This document shows, one piece after another, positions 19,152 to 28,365 of a stretch of 64,000 bases of DNA; the first letter of the stretch is position 1; every line of letters begins with the position of its first letter. The DNA comes from Chryseobacterium joostei (GTDB lineage: Bacteria > Bacteroidota > Bacteroidia > Flavobacteriales > Weeksellaceae), in the NCBI RefSeq assembly GCF_003815775.1, contig NZ_CP033926.1, positions 1,984,001-2,048,000 of the forward strand, read 5' to 3'. Made by a program: the position numbers and the translations under genes. Below the pieces are notes generated by a model. That model saw nothing but the letters and a program-made list of their open reading frames with translations, was not told where the DNA came from and made no database searches.

Positions 19152-21011
19152 ATGAAGATTCATCTTTCAATTTTACTTATTCTCTTTTTCATTCTTGGAA
19201 AGACTCAGAACACTGAACAAAAAGATAGTTTTGTTAAAGACAATTTCACCAAGAAAGAATTTTATATTCCCATGCGTGACGGAATTAAGCTTTTCACTGC
19301 AGTGTATATTCCAAAGGACATTTCCAATAAAAACAAATATCCGTTCCTGATGCAGAGAACCTGCTACAGCATTGCTCCTTATGGTGAAAACGAATATAAG
19401 ACGAAAGTTGGACCTAATTCCTTTTTGATGAAAGACAAGTACATTTTTGTATATCAGGATGTGCGTGGAAGATATATGAGTGAGGGAACTTTTACCAATA
19501 TGACTCCGCAGGTGGAGCATAAGACAAAAAAGGACGTGGATGAAAGTACGGATACTTACGATACCATAGAATGGCTTTTGAAAAACGTTAAAGATAACAA
19601 TGGCAAAGCAGGACAATTTGGAACTTCTTATCCCGGGTTTTATACTGCTGTAGGAACATTGGCACAACATCCGGCTTTGGTAGCCTCTTCTCCTCAGGCT
19701 CCAATTTCAGATTTCTGGAATGATGATTTTCTTCACAACGGAAGATTTATGTTGGGATATTTCAGAACATTTCCTGTTTTTGGAGTTCAGAAAACAAAGC
19801 CCGAGCAAAAAGCATGGTATATGGATTCTTTCATTAAACAAACTTCTGAGGACGGTCTGAAATTCTACAGAGAAATGGGTACCCTGAAAGATGCCTATGA
19901 GAAATATTATAAGAATAATTTCTTCATGACAGAAATTATGAATCATACCAACTATGATGAATTCTGGCAAAAAAGAGGTCTTCTTCCTCATCTTAAAAAT
20001 ATTAACCACGCAGTAATGACTGTTGGAGGATGGTTTGATGCAGAAGATCTATCCGGACCTTTAAATATTTACAAAACAATAGAAAAAACAAGCCCTAAAG
20101 CTAAAAACACTATTGTAATGGGACCTTTCTCGCATGGTGGATGGTCTCAGGAGCAAGGCAAGCATTTCCATAGTGAAACTTATTTCGGAGACAGCATTGC
20201 AACGTATTACCAGAAAAATATTGAAACAAAATTCTTTAATCACTACTTGAAAGGAAATACCAAGGAAGATGCTGGACTTCCTGAAGCTTTAATGTATGAT
20301 ACAGGAGCTAAGGAATGGAAAGAATTTACGTCTTATCCACCTAAAAATGCACAGAAAGTGAATTTTTATTTATCAGATAAAACTCTAAAAAAGACTTCGG
20401 GACAAGGCTATTCTGAGTATTATAGCGATCCTAACAATCCTGTATTAAGCTCTGATCATTTAAAAGATTTCAATGGCTTTACTCCAAAAAATTACATGTC
20501 GGAGGACCAAAGATTTGCTGTGGGAAGACCGGATGTACTGACGTTCACAACAGATGTACTGACAGATGATATTGCTTTTGCGGGAGAGATTTTGGCTAAA
20601 CTTAATATTTCCTCATCATCTACCGATGCTGACTTTGCGGTAAAACTAATAGACGTTTATCCCGAAGATTTCAAACCTGCGGAAAAGAAAGACGGTGTGA
20701 TCTATGGAAATTATCACCAAATGGTAAGAAGTGAAATCATGCCTGCAAGGTTCAGAAATTCTAAAGAAAAAGGAGAAGCTTTAGTTCCTAATCAAAAAAC
20801 AGCAGTGAATTTCAGGCTTCAGGATGTTGTTCACACATTTAAAAAAGGGCATAAAATCCAAATCCAGATCAGCAGTACGTGGTTTCCGCTTTTTGCTATC
20901 AACCCACAGAAATTCTTGGATAATCCAAACTTTGCATCGAAAGAGGATTACACTAAGGCATTTATTAAAATATATGATGACAGTTCCATTGAGGCTGAAA
21001 TTTTAAAATAA
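19152..21011 (+). CDS. CocE/NonD family alpha/beta hydrolase
   Basis: This 619-residue secreted protein has a signal peptide (MKIHLSILLILFFILGKTQN). It has the X-Pro dipeptidyl-peptidase S15/CocE fold: MRDGIKLFTAVYIPK, YQDVRGRYMSEG, and the nucleophile elbow GTSYPG with Ser159. The C-terminal jelly-roll domain begins near residue 400. Relatives are alpha-amino-acid ester hydrolases and glutaryl acylases. The natural substrate in the periplasm is probably a peptide or an ester of an amino acid. Confidence 0.8.
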   Translation: MKIHLSILLILFFILGKTQNTEQKDSFVKDNFTKKEFYIPMRDGIKLFTAVYIPKDISNKNKYPFLMQRTCYSIAPYGENEYKTKVGPNSFLMKDKYIFVYQDVRGRYMSEGTFTNMTPQVEHKTKKDVDESTDTYDTIEWLLKNVKDNNGKAGQFGTSYPGFYTAVGTLAQHPALVASSPQAPISDFWNDDFLHNGRFMLGYFRTFPVFGVQKTKPEQKAWYMDSFIKQTSEDGLKFYREMGTLKDAYEKYYKNNFFMTEIMNHTNYDEFWQKRGLLPHLKNINHAVMTVGGWFDAEDLSGPLNIYKTIEKTSPKAKNTIVMGPFSHGGWSQEQGKHFHSETYFGDSIATYYQKNIETKFFNHYLKGNTKEDAGLPEALMYDTGAKEWKEFTSYPPKNAQKVNFYLSDKTLKKTSGQGYSEYYSDPNNPVLSSDHLKDFNGFTPKNYMSEDQRFAVGRPDVLTFTTDVLTDDIAFAGEILAKLNISSSSTDADFAVKLIDVYPEDFKPAEKKDGVIYGNYHQMVRSEIMPARFRNSKEKGEALVPNQKTAVNFRLQDVVHTFKKGHKIQIQISSTWFPLFAINPQKFLDNPNFASKEDYTKAFIKIYDDSSIEAEILK

Positions 21012-21015
21012 ACTG

Positions 21016-21043
21016 AAAAAGCTGTTCGTTTGAACAGCTTTTT
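21016..21043. terminator. Terminator between convergent genes
   Basis: A 12-base perfect stem (AAAAAGCTGTTC and its complement) with a GTTT loop lies five bases after the hydrolase stop. T runs on both strands make it usable in both directions. Confidence 0.8.
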
Positions 21044-21050
21044 ATATTCT

Positions 21051-21078
21051 TAGGTTTTGGCTAAATCCCACTTCTACG
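21051..21078. repeat. Short interspersed element, degenerate copy
   Basis: TAGGTTTTGGCTAAA (21051-21065) is identical to 27001-27015, and the following CCACTTCTACGGA resembles the TCATTTCTATTGA at the other end of that element. It looks like a shortened copy of a dispersed palindromic repeat. Confidence 0.45.
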
Positions 21079-21126
21079 GATAGACAAACTGAGCACAGAC
21101 CTTTAATAAAAATCTAATTTCTAATA

Positions 21127-21741
21127 CTATTCTTCTTCAATTGTTCTGAAAGTAAGATTCACTCTTGGAGTTTTTACTTTTGTTGTGGGCGGAAGCCTGT
21201 GAAGCCAATGATCCTGGGTAGCTCCTTTCATGATTAATAAACTTCCGGTTTCAAGGAATATTTCTACTTTCTCCTTTGTACTTTTATGTTTAAATAAAAA
21301 CTTCCTCTCTGCTCCAAAAGTTAAGGAAGCAATGGCACCATGTTTTTTCAGATCCGTTTCACCATCGCTGTGATAGGCCATGCCCTCACTTCCATCATGG
21401 TATAAATTAAGCAGGCAGGAGTTGTATGTTTCTCCGGAAACCTCCTCACACTTCTGTTTTAGTTTCAAAAGTTCAGGAGTCCAGAATTTAGCATATTTTG
21501 TTCTGTTTGAATACGTATATTCAAATGCTTTTTCCCCAAACCACGCTACTTTACGTTTGGTTAGAATTAGTTTTCCGAAGATCACTGCCTCATCATTTTC
21601 CCAGGGAATTTGATTGAACAGATAATCATAATACCCATCAGATTCTTCTTTTGTGAAAACCTTTCCATAATAATGAACAGTGCCGTCATGTGGAAGAAGA
21701 CTTAAGGGATAATCTGGTGTTTCATCAAACAAGCTTAGCAT
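21127..21741 (-). CDS. alkB: AlkB-like alkylated-DNA dioxygenase
   Basis: This 204-residue Fe(II)/2-oxoglutarate dioxygenase carries the AlkB-family motif H124-x-D126 (MAYHSDGE), the distal His181 in HWLHRLP, and R193/R199 in PRVNLTFRT for 2-oxoglutarate and substrate contacts. It resembles the AlkB2/AlkB3 type. It oxidatively removes methyl groups such as 1-methyladenine and 3-methylcytosine from DNA or RNA. It lies 100 bases downstream of the Ada-like gene on the same strand, as in the alkylation response of other bacteria. Confidence 0.88.
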   Translation of the reverse strand: MLSLFDETPDYPLSLLPHDGTVHYYGKVFTKEESDGYYDYLFNQIPWENDEAVIFGKLILTKRKVAWFGEKAFEYTYSNRTKYAKFWTPELLKLKQKCEEVSGETYNSCLLNLYHDGSEGMAYHSDGETDLKKHGAIASLTFGAERKFLFKHKSTKEKVEIFLETGSLLIMKGATQDHWLHRLPPTTKVKTPRVNLTFRTIEEE

Positions 21742-21841
21742 AATACTTTGTTTTGTGAGGTGTAATAATTTCTAAACACAAATTTCACTAATATTTTCAC
21801 AAATAGCACAATAGCTGTTACTTAAAATTTTTGTGATCAAT

Positions 21842-22684
21842 TTAAGAATAGATTTGTGAGCTTTCCCAGCCTACAATCAACTGTTTCCTATCACTTCCCC
21901 ATCGGTAACCACCAAGATGGCCCGTAGATTGAATCACACGGTGACACGGAATAAGAAATGCTACCGGATTGCTTCCTATGGCCGTTCCTACAGCTCTGGA
22001 TGCTTTAGAATTTCCTATTTTTTCAGCAAGGCTACCATAAGTAGATAATTTCCCCATGGGAATTGTCAATAGACTTTCCCAGACTTTAAGCTGAAAATCG
22101 GTACCCTTTAAGTGAAGTTTGATAGTATTGAGCTTGGTCCAGTCTTTATCGAATATGGACAATGCATTTTTTTGAAGAGTGTCCTGTTTTTCAAAAAAAG
22201 AAGCATTAGGAAATTTATGCTTTAAATTCCCTAATGCTGATTCTTTGTCATTTTCAAAAGCCATATGGCAAATCCCTTTTTCTGTAGATGCTACCAATAT
22301 GTTTCCAAAAGGACTTTCGGAAAAGCTATAATTAATGGCAAGGTTTTTTCCTCCATTCTTATATTCTGCCGGAGACATTCCTTCTATTTTCACAAACAGA
22401 TCATGAAGTCTGCTTGTACTGGAAAGTCCCGTTTCATAAGCGGTATCAAAAATACTTGCTTTTTCTTCCTTTAATAAATTTTTAGCATGTTCAAGGCTGA
22501 TGAACTGCAAAAATTTCTTCGGACTTGTTCCTGCCCAATCTGTAAATATCTTCTGAAAATGGGCCGGACTCAAGTGAATATTCTCTGCCACTTCCTCCAA
22601 ATTTGGCTGAAGCCTGAAATTGCTCTGGATATACTCTATCGCTTTGGCAATTCTATTATAATCTATCTGACTTTGTGTGGACAT
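21842..22684 (-). CDS. AraC-type HTH/O6-methylguanine-DNA methyltransferase fusion (Ada-like)
   Basis: This 280-residue protein joins an AraC-type helix-turn-helix domain (about residues 8-108) to an O6-alkylguanine-DNA methyltransferase domain. The acceptor is Cys247 in IPCHRV, and GGYRWG follows. It lacks the N-terminal zinc domain of E. coli Ada that senses methylphosphotriesters, so any control of alkB must rest on another signal. It irreversibly takes the alkyl group from O6-methylguanine onto the Cys. It probably acts together with AlkB encoded next to it. Confidence 0.85.
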   Translation of the reverse strand: MSTQSQIDYNRIAKAIEYIQSNFRLQPNLEEVAENIHLSPAHFQKIFTDWAGTSPKKFLQFISLEHAKNLLKEEKASIFDTAYETGLSSTSRLHDLFVKIEGMSPAEYKNGGKNLAINYSFSESPFGNILVASTEKGICHMAFENDKESALGNLKHKFPNASFFEKQDTLQKNALSIFDKDWTKLNTIKLHLKGTDFQLKVWESLLTIPMGKLSTYGSLAEKIGNSKASRAVGTAIGSNPVAFLIPCHRVIQSTGHLGGYRWGSDRKQLIVGWESSQIYS

Positions 22685-22753
22685 TTTACTTTGTTTTTAC
22701 CTCACAAATTTCCAAAGAATATACGGCAGAAAAAATCCGATTCTTGCGGAATA

Positions 22754-23611
22754 TTAGTTGTTGTTATAAATATCGTTATAAGCAAGCATTTTGTAATATA
22801 ACTTCGCTGATAAGAAAGCGGTTGGCTTAGCCATTGGAGAATCCATTAATTCTACAATATCGAATGCCACTACATTACATTTTTCAAATACTCTTCTTAA
22901 TAATTCCAACGTTGGGTACCACTGTAATCCACCTGGCTCAGGAGTTCCTGTAGAAGGTGCAATGGAAGGATCGAAAGCATCAAGGTCAATCGTAATATAT
23001 ACGTTTCCTGAAACTTTTTCTAATACATCATTGATCCAGTTTTCGTTGTTAGCAATTTCGTGAGCAAAGAATACTCTTCCTTCCGGTAGATATTGAGCTT
23101 CTTCTGCATCCATAGAACGGATTCCCACCTGAACCAGGTTATGCTTTTGATTTGCTTCAAATACTGCACAAGCATGGTTAGAAGTTGAACCGTGGAACTC
23201 AGGACGTAGATCTGTATGAGCGTCTAATTGAAGAACCGTTAAATTCTCAAATTTCTCACCTACCGCACGGATAGAACCAATAGAAACAGAGTGCTCACCA
23301 CCGAAAAGAGTAAATATTTTTCCCTCATTGTTCAAAAGCTCTTTTGTTTTTTGGTAAACAGCTTCAGTCATTGCCTCAGGGCTAGAGTTTTCACTCACTT
23401 CACCAGCCAGGTATACTCCCTGCAAAAATGGTTCAGTACCTGTTTCAATATCATAAAGCTCCATATTTTCAGAAGCGTTTAAGAATAATTCTGGACCTTT
23501 ATCTGCTCCTTTTCCCCATGTTGAAGTTCCATCATAAGGAACTGTTACCAACATTACCTTCGAATTCTCTAACGTTGCGTTTTCTTCGGGAATTCCTGCG
23601 TATGTTCTCAT
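22754..23611 (-). CDS. speB: Agmatinase (ureohydrolase family)
   Basis: This 285-residue enzyme of the arginase/agmatinase family shows all manganese ligands: GGEH107, D130-A-H132-T-D134, and D209-x-D211-x-x-D214 in IDLDAFDP. It hydrolyses agmatine to putrescine and urea in the cytoplasm. An arginine decarboxylase that makes agmatine is encoded nearby at 24598-25992, and only a HAD gene on the other strand lies between. Formiminoglutamase is less likely given the pairing. Confidence 0.85.
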   Translation of the reverse strand: MRTYAGIPEENATLENSKVMLVTVPYDGTSTWGKGADKGPELFLNASENMELYDIETGTEPFLQGVYLAGEVSENSSPEAMTEAVYQKTKELLNNEGKIFTLFGGEHSVSIGSIRAVGEKFENLTVLQLDAHTDLRPEFHGSTSNHACAVFEANQKHNLVQVGIRSMDAEEAQYLPEGRVFFAHEIANNENWINDVLEKVSGNVYITIDLDAFDPSIAPSTGTPEPGGLQWYPTLELLRRVFEKCNVVAFDIVELMDSPMAKPTAFLSAKLYYKMLAYNDIYNNN

Positions 23612-23657
23612 GCTTTATTTAAAAATTTTAATGTTGTAAAGATTGAAATATTAACCG

Positions 23658-23665
23658 CAAAGATA
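23658..23665 (-). promoter_or_regulatory. Candidate -7 element of the agmatinase gene
   Basis: TATCTTTG on the minus strand lies 46 bases before the agmatinase start and fits TAnnTTTG; the -33 side is unclear. Confidence 0.4.
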
Positions 23666-23823
23666 CAAAGAAAGTTATGAGTTTTGAGAATGTCTAATTT
23701 ACAATTTACTAATATCAAATTAAAATTCAAGACTATAAATCTGATGGATGAAGTCCTAATATCTTACGTCTTGTCTCTTTCAACTTTAAAATCAAATAAC
23801 TATTTTTACAAAAAACTTTATAT

Positions 23824-24483
23824 ATGTCTTTAAAAGCTGTTCTTTTCGATATGGATGGGGTGATTGTAGACACAGAACCCTTGCATAGAAAAGCTTACTT
23901 CAAAACGTTTGATGAATTGGAAATTGCAGTTTCCGAAGATTTATACACTTCTTTTACCGGTGCTTCTACCAAAAGGGTCTGTGAAGCATTAATCAGTAAA
24001 TATGACTTGAGCCATACTCACGAAGCCATTGCCGGAATCAAAAGATCTCACTTCAAGGATTATTTTTACAATGATGATGAGTTTGATTTAATTCCCGGGG
24101 TTAGAAAACTGATTGAGCATTATCATGAAAATGGAATCAAGCTTATTTTAGCTTCTTCTGCAACCATGACAACAATCAATATGGTTTTTGATAAATTCGG
24201 ACTTGAAAAATATTTCAGTGGGAAGATCAGTGGTGCCGATTTAAAGGAATCCAAACCTCATCCCGAAGTATTTTTACTGGCAGCTGAAATGGCAGAAGAA
24301 CCTGTAGAAAACTGTATGGTTATTGAAGATTCCACCAATGGAATTCTTGCAGCACATAGAGCAAAAATCTTCTGTGCGGCCTATAGAAGTCCACATTCAA
24401 AAAATCAGGACTATACATTGGCAGATACTGTTATTTCAGATTATGAAGAACTTGAACTCGATAAGATTTCTAAATACTTTTAA
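23824..24483 (+). CDS. HAD-superfamily phosphatase, beta-phosphoglucomutase-like
   Basis: This 219-residue protein has the HAD motif I FDMDGVIVDTEP with Asp9 and Asp11, motif II LASSA near residue 117, and motif III/IV KPHPEVFLLAAE and VIEDSTNGILAA. The helical cap between motifs I and II makes it a subclass I phosphatase or beta-phosphoglucomutase. The exact substrate cannot be read. It is monocistronic, with a terminator directly after. Confidence 0.8.
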   Translation: MSLKAVLFDMDGVIVDTEPLHRKAYFKTFDELEIAVSEDLYTSFTGASTKRVCEALISKYDLSHTHEAIAGIKRSHFKDYFYNDDEFDLIPGVRKLIEHYHENGIKLILASSATMTTINMVFDKFGLEKYFSGKISGADLKESKPHPEVFLLAAEMAEEPVENCMVIEDSTNGILAAHRAKIFCAAYRSPHSKNQDYTLADTVISDYEELELDKISKYF

Positions 24484-24487
24484 AATA

Positions 24488-24517
24488 AAAGAAGCTCTCA
24501 AATTTGAGAGCTTCTTT
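24488..24517. terminator. Bidirectional terminator between HAD and arginine decarboxylase genes
   Basis: A perfect inverted repeat (AAAGAAGCTCTCAA and its complement) with T runs on both sides lies between the convergent genes. Confidence 0.85.
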
Positions 24518-24597
24518 TTTATATCTGTTTGTCCTTTAATTAGGTAAAAGCAAAATTATTGCATTGCTTTAACACTTCAAAACGACTGTCTAAGATC

Positions 24598-25992
24598 TTA
24601 TTTGTACCCTAAAAGTTTCAATATATCTTCTGGCTCCTGTTTTTCACGGAAGACTTCATAGTGTAATTCACCATTCTCATCTTTCTGGATCAGGACATGT
24701 CTTGGCTGAGGCATCAGGCAGTGGTGTACTCCACCGTATCCTCCAATTGTTTCCTGATATGCTCCGGTATGGAAGAAACCAATATACAATGGCTTCGTAT
24801 CACTGAAAACAGGTAAATAAATGGCATTGGTATGCTGCTCAGAGTTATAATAATCATCCGAATCACACGTTAATCCACCCAGGAATACTCTTTCATAAGT
24901 ATCTTCCCAACGGTTTAGCGGAAGCATGATAAAGTGTCTTGAGATTGCCCAGGTATCAGGAAGTGTAGTCATGAAAGAAGAATCAATCATATTCCACTTT
25001 TCTCTGTCATTCTGACGTTTTTGGGAAATAATCTTATAAAGGTTAGCTCCACTTTCTCCAACTGTAAAACTTCCGAATTCAGTATAAATATTTGGTTCTT
25101 CTACTCCTTCTTCTTCACAGAATTTTTTGATTTGAGAAACAATTTCCTCTACCATATATTGGTAATCGTAATCAAAGTTCAATGAAGTTTTGATTGGGAA
25201 ACCACCACCTATATTCAAAGAATCTACTTCTGGAGCAATTTTTTTCAAACGTGCATATACACGAAGACATTTGTACAATTCATTCCAGTAGTATGAAGTG
25301 TCTTTAATCCCCGTATTGATGAAGAAGTGAAGCATCTTCAGTCTTGCATTCGGGTGTTCAGCAATCTTCTGGCTGTAGTAAGGGATGATATCTTTGTATC
25401 CGATTCCCAGTCTTGAGGTATAAAATTCAAATTTTGGTTCCTCTTCAGATGCAATTCTGATTCCGATATTGAATGTAGAATCTATACTTTCCGTAAGCTT
25501 ATCAAGTTCACGGTAATTATCCAAAATTGGAGTAATGTTTTCAAAACCGTTATTAATCATATCTGAAATTTTCATCAGATAATCATCCGTTTTGAATCCA
25601 TTACAGATTACTTCAATGTTTTTATCTACCTTTTGTTTCTCATAAAGTGACTTCACAATATCCATGTCATAAGCAGAAGAAGTTTCTATCGAAATATCAT
25701 TCTTCAAAGCCTCTTCCAATACAAAATTGAAATGACTGGATTTTGTACAGTAACAGTAGGTATAATTCTTTTTATATTCGGCTTTCTCAAAAGCTTCTTT
25801 AAACCAGCTTTTGGCTTTCTGAATATTTTGAGAAATTCTCGGCAAGTAGCTAATCTTTAGCGGAGTGCCAAATTGCTCAACAACGTCCATCAATGGAACA
25901 TCGTGAAACAACAAATTGTTCTCAGAAACATTAAACTCCTCAGTAGGAAAATATAATGTCTGATCAATAAGTTCCGAGTACTTTATTTTCAT
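24598..25992 (-). CDS. speA: Arginine decarboxylase (biosynthetic, short form)
   Basis: This 464-residue PLP-dependent fold III decarboxylase has an N-terminal barrel with YCTKSSH, whose Lys fits the cofactor lysine, and GGGFPIK for the phosphate. It has a C-terminal beta-domain with GGLTCDSDDYY. It is shorter than the E. coli SpeA of about 650 residues and fits the Bacteroidota group. It converts arginine to agmatine, which the nearby agmatinase hydrolyses. Ornithine or diaminopimelate decarboxylase is possible by fold, but the pairing favours arginine. Confidence 0.8.
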   Translation of the reverse strand: MKIKYSELIDQTLYFPTEEFNVSENNLLFHDVPLMDVVEQFGTPLKISYLPRISQNIQKAKSWFKEAFEKAEYKKNYTYCYCTKSSHFNFVLEEALKNDISIETSSAYDMDIVKSLYEKQKVDKNIEVICNGFKTDDYLMKISDMINNGFENITPILDNYRELDKLTESIDSTFNIGIRIASEEEPKFEFYTSRLGIGYKDIIPYYSQKIAEHPNARLKMLHFFINTGIKDTSYYWNELYKCLRVYARLKKIAPEVDSLNIGGGFPIKTSLNFDYDYQYMVEEIVSQIKKFCEEEGVEEPNIYTEFGSFTVGESGANLYKIISQKRQNDREKWNMIDSSFMTTLPDTWAISRHFIMLPLNRWEDTYERVFLGGLTCDSDDYYNSEQHTNAIYLPVFSDTKPLYIGFFHTGAYQETIGGYGGVHHCLMPQPRHVLIQKDENGELHYEVFREKQEPEDILKLLGYK

Positions 25993-26114
25993 TTCTAAAC
26001 AAGTGAATTAAGAAATGCAAAATTGCTAAAAAAGTTTGATTTTTGGATGTTAAAATTATTATAATTTTAAATAAAACCTCAATATTGCCTCTTGCAGAAA
26101 TTTATAGCTGATAA

Positions 26115-26990
26115 TCAATAGGTAAACTTTTGAATATACTCCTCTCTTTTCATCTCTGAGATCCCCAAAACCTGCTGAATATATGCGTCTGTAGAACCAT
26201 ACTTTTTATCAATCTCCCCAAAAGCGGCATCAAGATACCTTTTTTCCACCCAACTTAATTTTTCCAGCACTTGTAAATCCATCTTTGGATATAGAAAATG
26301 CAGGGTATTGGCCAGCCGAAGCCTTTTCTCAACCAAATCTTTTCTAAAGTTGTTGGACAAGAGGTATTCGTTATAAATTGTTTCTTTATCAAACTTCAGT
26401 ATTGTCAGGACTAGCGCCGTAACAATTCCTGTTCTGTCTTTACCTGCCGTACAATGATAAAGAATGGGATATTTGGAGTCCAGAACCTCTGTAATGATGG
26501 TCTTAATTGTTGCTGGATTTTCTGTAACGTACTCACGGTAGAAGTCTATCATCCTCTTGTCTGCATCGGAAGCATTCACTTTTCCTTTCAGAACAAGTTT
26601 TCTTGCTTGTGAAAGCTGATCACCTTCATCCTCAAAAGCCGAATACTTTTTATAAGCAATTTGATTCGGTAGATGATCTGGTTTTTGAAATATCTCCTTT
26701 GAATTTCTAAGATCAATGATTTCTTTTATTCCTAATTTTTCAAGCTGGTCAAAAGATTTCTTTTTAAGCTTATGAAGATGGGCACTTCGGTAGAACATAC
26801 CCTCCTTTAAGCTTCTTCCCTCCATATTTTTAATATTACCTACAGCACGGAAATTATGAACCTTTTTCATCTTAATTTCTTTCTCCGTTTCATTTTTACC
26901 ATATTCCGGCATTTCAAAATGCTGTGTCTTACAAGAGAAAACACAGAATAATGAAATCGTAAAAACTGATATTTTGATTAATGTATTCAA
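26115..26990 (-). CDS. Tyrosine/dual-specificity phosphatase lipoprotein
   Basis: This 291-residue protein has the phosphatase loop HCTAGKDRTG with Cys180 and Arg186, and RAVGNIKNMEGRSLKEGMFYRS typical of the Y_phosphatase3 family. The N-terminus is a lipoprotein signal (VFSC, lipobox Cys20). The only start that retains this signal is TTG at 26990; an in-frame stop lies just upstream, and the next Met is already past the lipobox. It should act in the periplasm on phosphotyrosine or phosphoinositide-like targets. Confidence 0.8.
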   Translation of the reverse strand: MNTLIKISVFTISLFCVFSCKTQHFEMPEYGKNETEKEIKMKKVHNFRAVGNIKNMEGRSLKEGMFYRSAHLHKLKKKSFDQLEKLGIKEIIDLRNSKEIFQKPDHLPNQIAYKKYSAFEDEGDQLSQARKLVLKGKVNASDADKRMIDFYREYVTENPATIKTIITEVLDSKYPILYHCTAGKDRTGIVTALVLTILKFDKETIYNEYLLSNNFRKDLVEKRLRLANTLHFLYPKMDLQVLEKLSWVEKRYLDAAFGEIDKKYGSTDAYIQQVLGISEMKREEYIQKFTY

Positions 26991-27000
26991 TTGTTTTTAA

Positions 27001-27078
27001 TAGGTTTTGGCTAAAGCTAGTGGATTTGTATATTTTTCATCAAATGGGCTAAAGCTCATTTCTATTGATATATAACTA
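27001..27078. repeat. Interspersed palindromic repeat with GGCTAAAGC arms
   Basis: TAGGTTTTGGCTAAAGCTAG (27001-27020) and GGGCTAAAGCTCATTTCTATTGA (27046-27068) are two related arms around an AT-rich centre. The first 15 bases recur exactly at 21051-21065. It lies in a gene-less gap and looks like a dispersed REP-type element. Confidence 0.5.
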
Positions 27079-27085
27079 GATCCTT

Positions 27086-27727
27086 TTAATATATTTTCGG
27101 ATATTCTATTTCGTTGATTCCTACAAAAAATAATAAATTTCCTGATTCATACTGAACAGTAACCTCATCTTCAACAGCAAAATTTCGGGTCCCTATTCTT
27201 GAAGTAATGCTTAGATTTCCATTTGTTAAAGGCCAGTTAAGCCCTGTAGTTGTTATATGATCAGCTGATGGAAAAGGATAAAGAGAAATCATTTTATTCT
27301 TTACTCCTTTCAATGTAAAATTATTAGGAATAAAATAATATTCAGAAAATTCATCATAAAATTTAATGTTCATACGGTCCTTAAATGCAAAAGCAACGGT
27401 AAGATTTCCAAGAAAATGATCTTGTTCTCCCCCACTTCCTCCGAAAACATCTACCTCTGAACTTCCCCTATCTAAAATAATTTCCAACGCTTTATGAAAA
27501 TCTGTTTTGTCCTGATCCAAGGTAAGAATAAACTTTTCCTGGTACACGTTTTCATCCGATCCACAATGAGAATCAAAGTCACCGGATATAAAATCCAGTT
27601 TATCCAGAGGAAATCCCATTCTTTTCAGATAGTGAAAAGCTCCGTCTGTACAGGCTATCAAGTCATAACTTTCAGGATTGGGTAAAGATTTCGGAGCATC
27701 TCCGTTGATGAAAAGTAACGCCTTCAT
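27086..27727 (-). CDS. thiN: Thiamine pyrophosphokinase
   Basis: This 213-residue protein begins MKALLFINGDAPKSLPN (an ATG two codons earlier is also possible). It has the substrate-binding pattern CTDGAFHYL, ISGDFDSH and DQDKTDFHKALE, then GGSGGEQDHFLGN. It transfers pyrophosphate from ATP to thiamine to make thiamine diphosphate. It follows the TPR gene by about 20 bases on the same strand. Confidence 0.85.
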   Translation of the reverse strand: MKALLFINGDAPKSLPNPESYDLIACTDGAFHYLKRMGFPLDKLDFISGDFDSHCGSDENVYQEKFILTLDQDKTDFHKALEIILDRGSSEVDVFGGSGGEQDHFLGNLTVAFAFKDRMNIKFYDEFSEYYFIPNNFTLKGVKNKMISLYPFPSADHITTTGLNWPLTNGNLSITSRIGTRNFAVEDEVTVQYESGNLLFFVGINEIEYPKIY

Positions 27728-27746
27728 AATCATTCAATTTTTTTCC

Positions 27747-28364
27747 TTATTCATTTTTAGTACGTTGAGTTCTTGTAATAACCCATTTTTTAACATTTTC
27801 ACCAGGTCTGTTCTCTTCTATTGTTTTTATAAAACCAGCAATTTTATTTGTAACTTCAGTATCTGTTTCAATATCCATATATTTTTTATAAGTTTCTAAC
27901 ATTCTGCTTACTTCATCATATGAAAGTCCATCTGTATATAATAAATTTTGATAGGATTTCCCAATATAAAAGTTAACAGCAAAATACTGATTTGAATTCT
28001 CATCAACTACGTTATAAAATCTTTCAAAATATGAAATTGCCTGTCTAAAATCTGGTACATTTTTTTGAAAATTGTTCAAGCCTCCATACCAAAGTGCAGG
28101 AGGAAATAATGAGTTTTTTTTCAAAATTTCAATAATATTCTTTTCTGCCTCATCATTTTTATTTTGATTGATTAAAGCTAGTACCAATTGTGATTTAAAA
28201 TCTAAATTATCTGGCTCCTCTTTTAATGCTTTATGAAATAAACTTTCTGCGTCAGAAAACTTATTTTCTGATAAAAGTTGGTTTCCTTGTTCAAAATCAT
28301 TTAAACTACTTTGAGCGAAAAATAAATTGGAAGATAAAACTAATAATAAAAAGAGCTTTCTCAT
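27747..28364 (-). CDS. Secreted TPR-repeat protein
   Basis: This 205-residue protein starts at MRKLFLLLVLSSNLFFAQ, a signal peptide, with GAGAGGTAGG just before it. An ATG at 28376 would overlap the adenosyltransferase gene. Two or three tetratricopeptide repeats (LLSENKFSDAESLFHKALKEEP, FRQAISYFERFYNV) follow. TPR proteins are scaffolds for protein contacts; no partner can be named. It directly follows the adenosyltransferase gene. Confidence 0.75.
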   Translation of the reverse strand: MRKLFLLLVLSSNLFFAQSSLNDFEQGNQLLSENKFSDAESLFHKALKEEPDNLDFKSQLVLALINQNKNDEAEKNIIEILKKNSLFPPALWYGGLNNFQKNVPDFRQAISYFERFYNVVDENSNQYFAVNFYIGKSYQNLLYTDGLSYDEVSRMLETYKKYMDIETDTEVTNKIAGFIKTIEENRPGENVKKWVITRTQRTKNE

Positions 28365-28365
28365 C

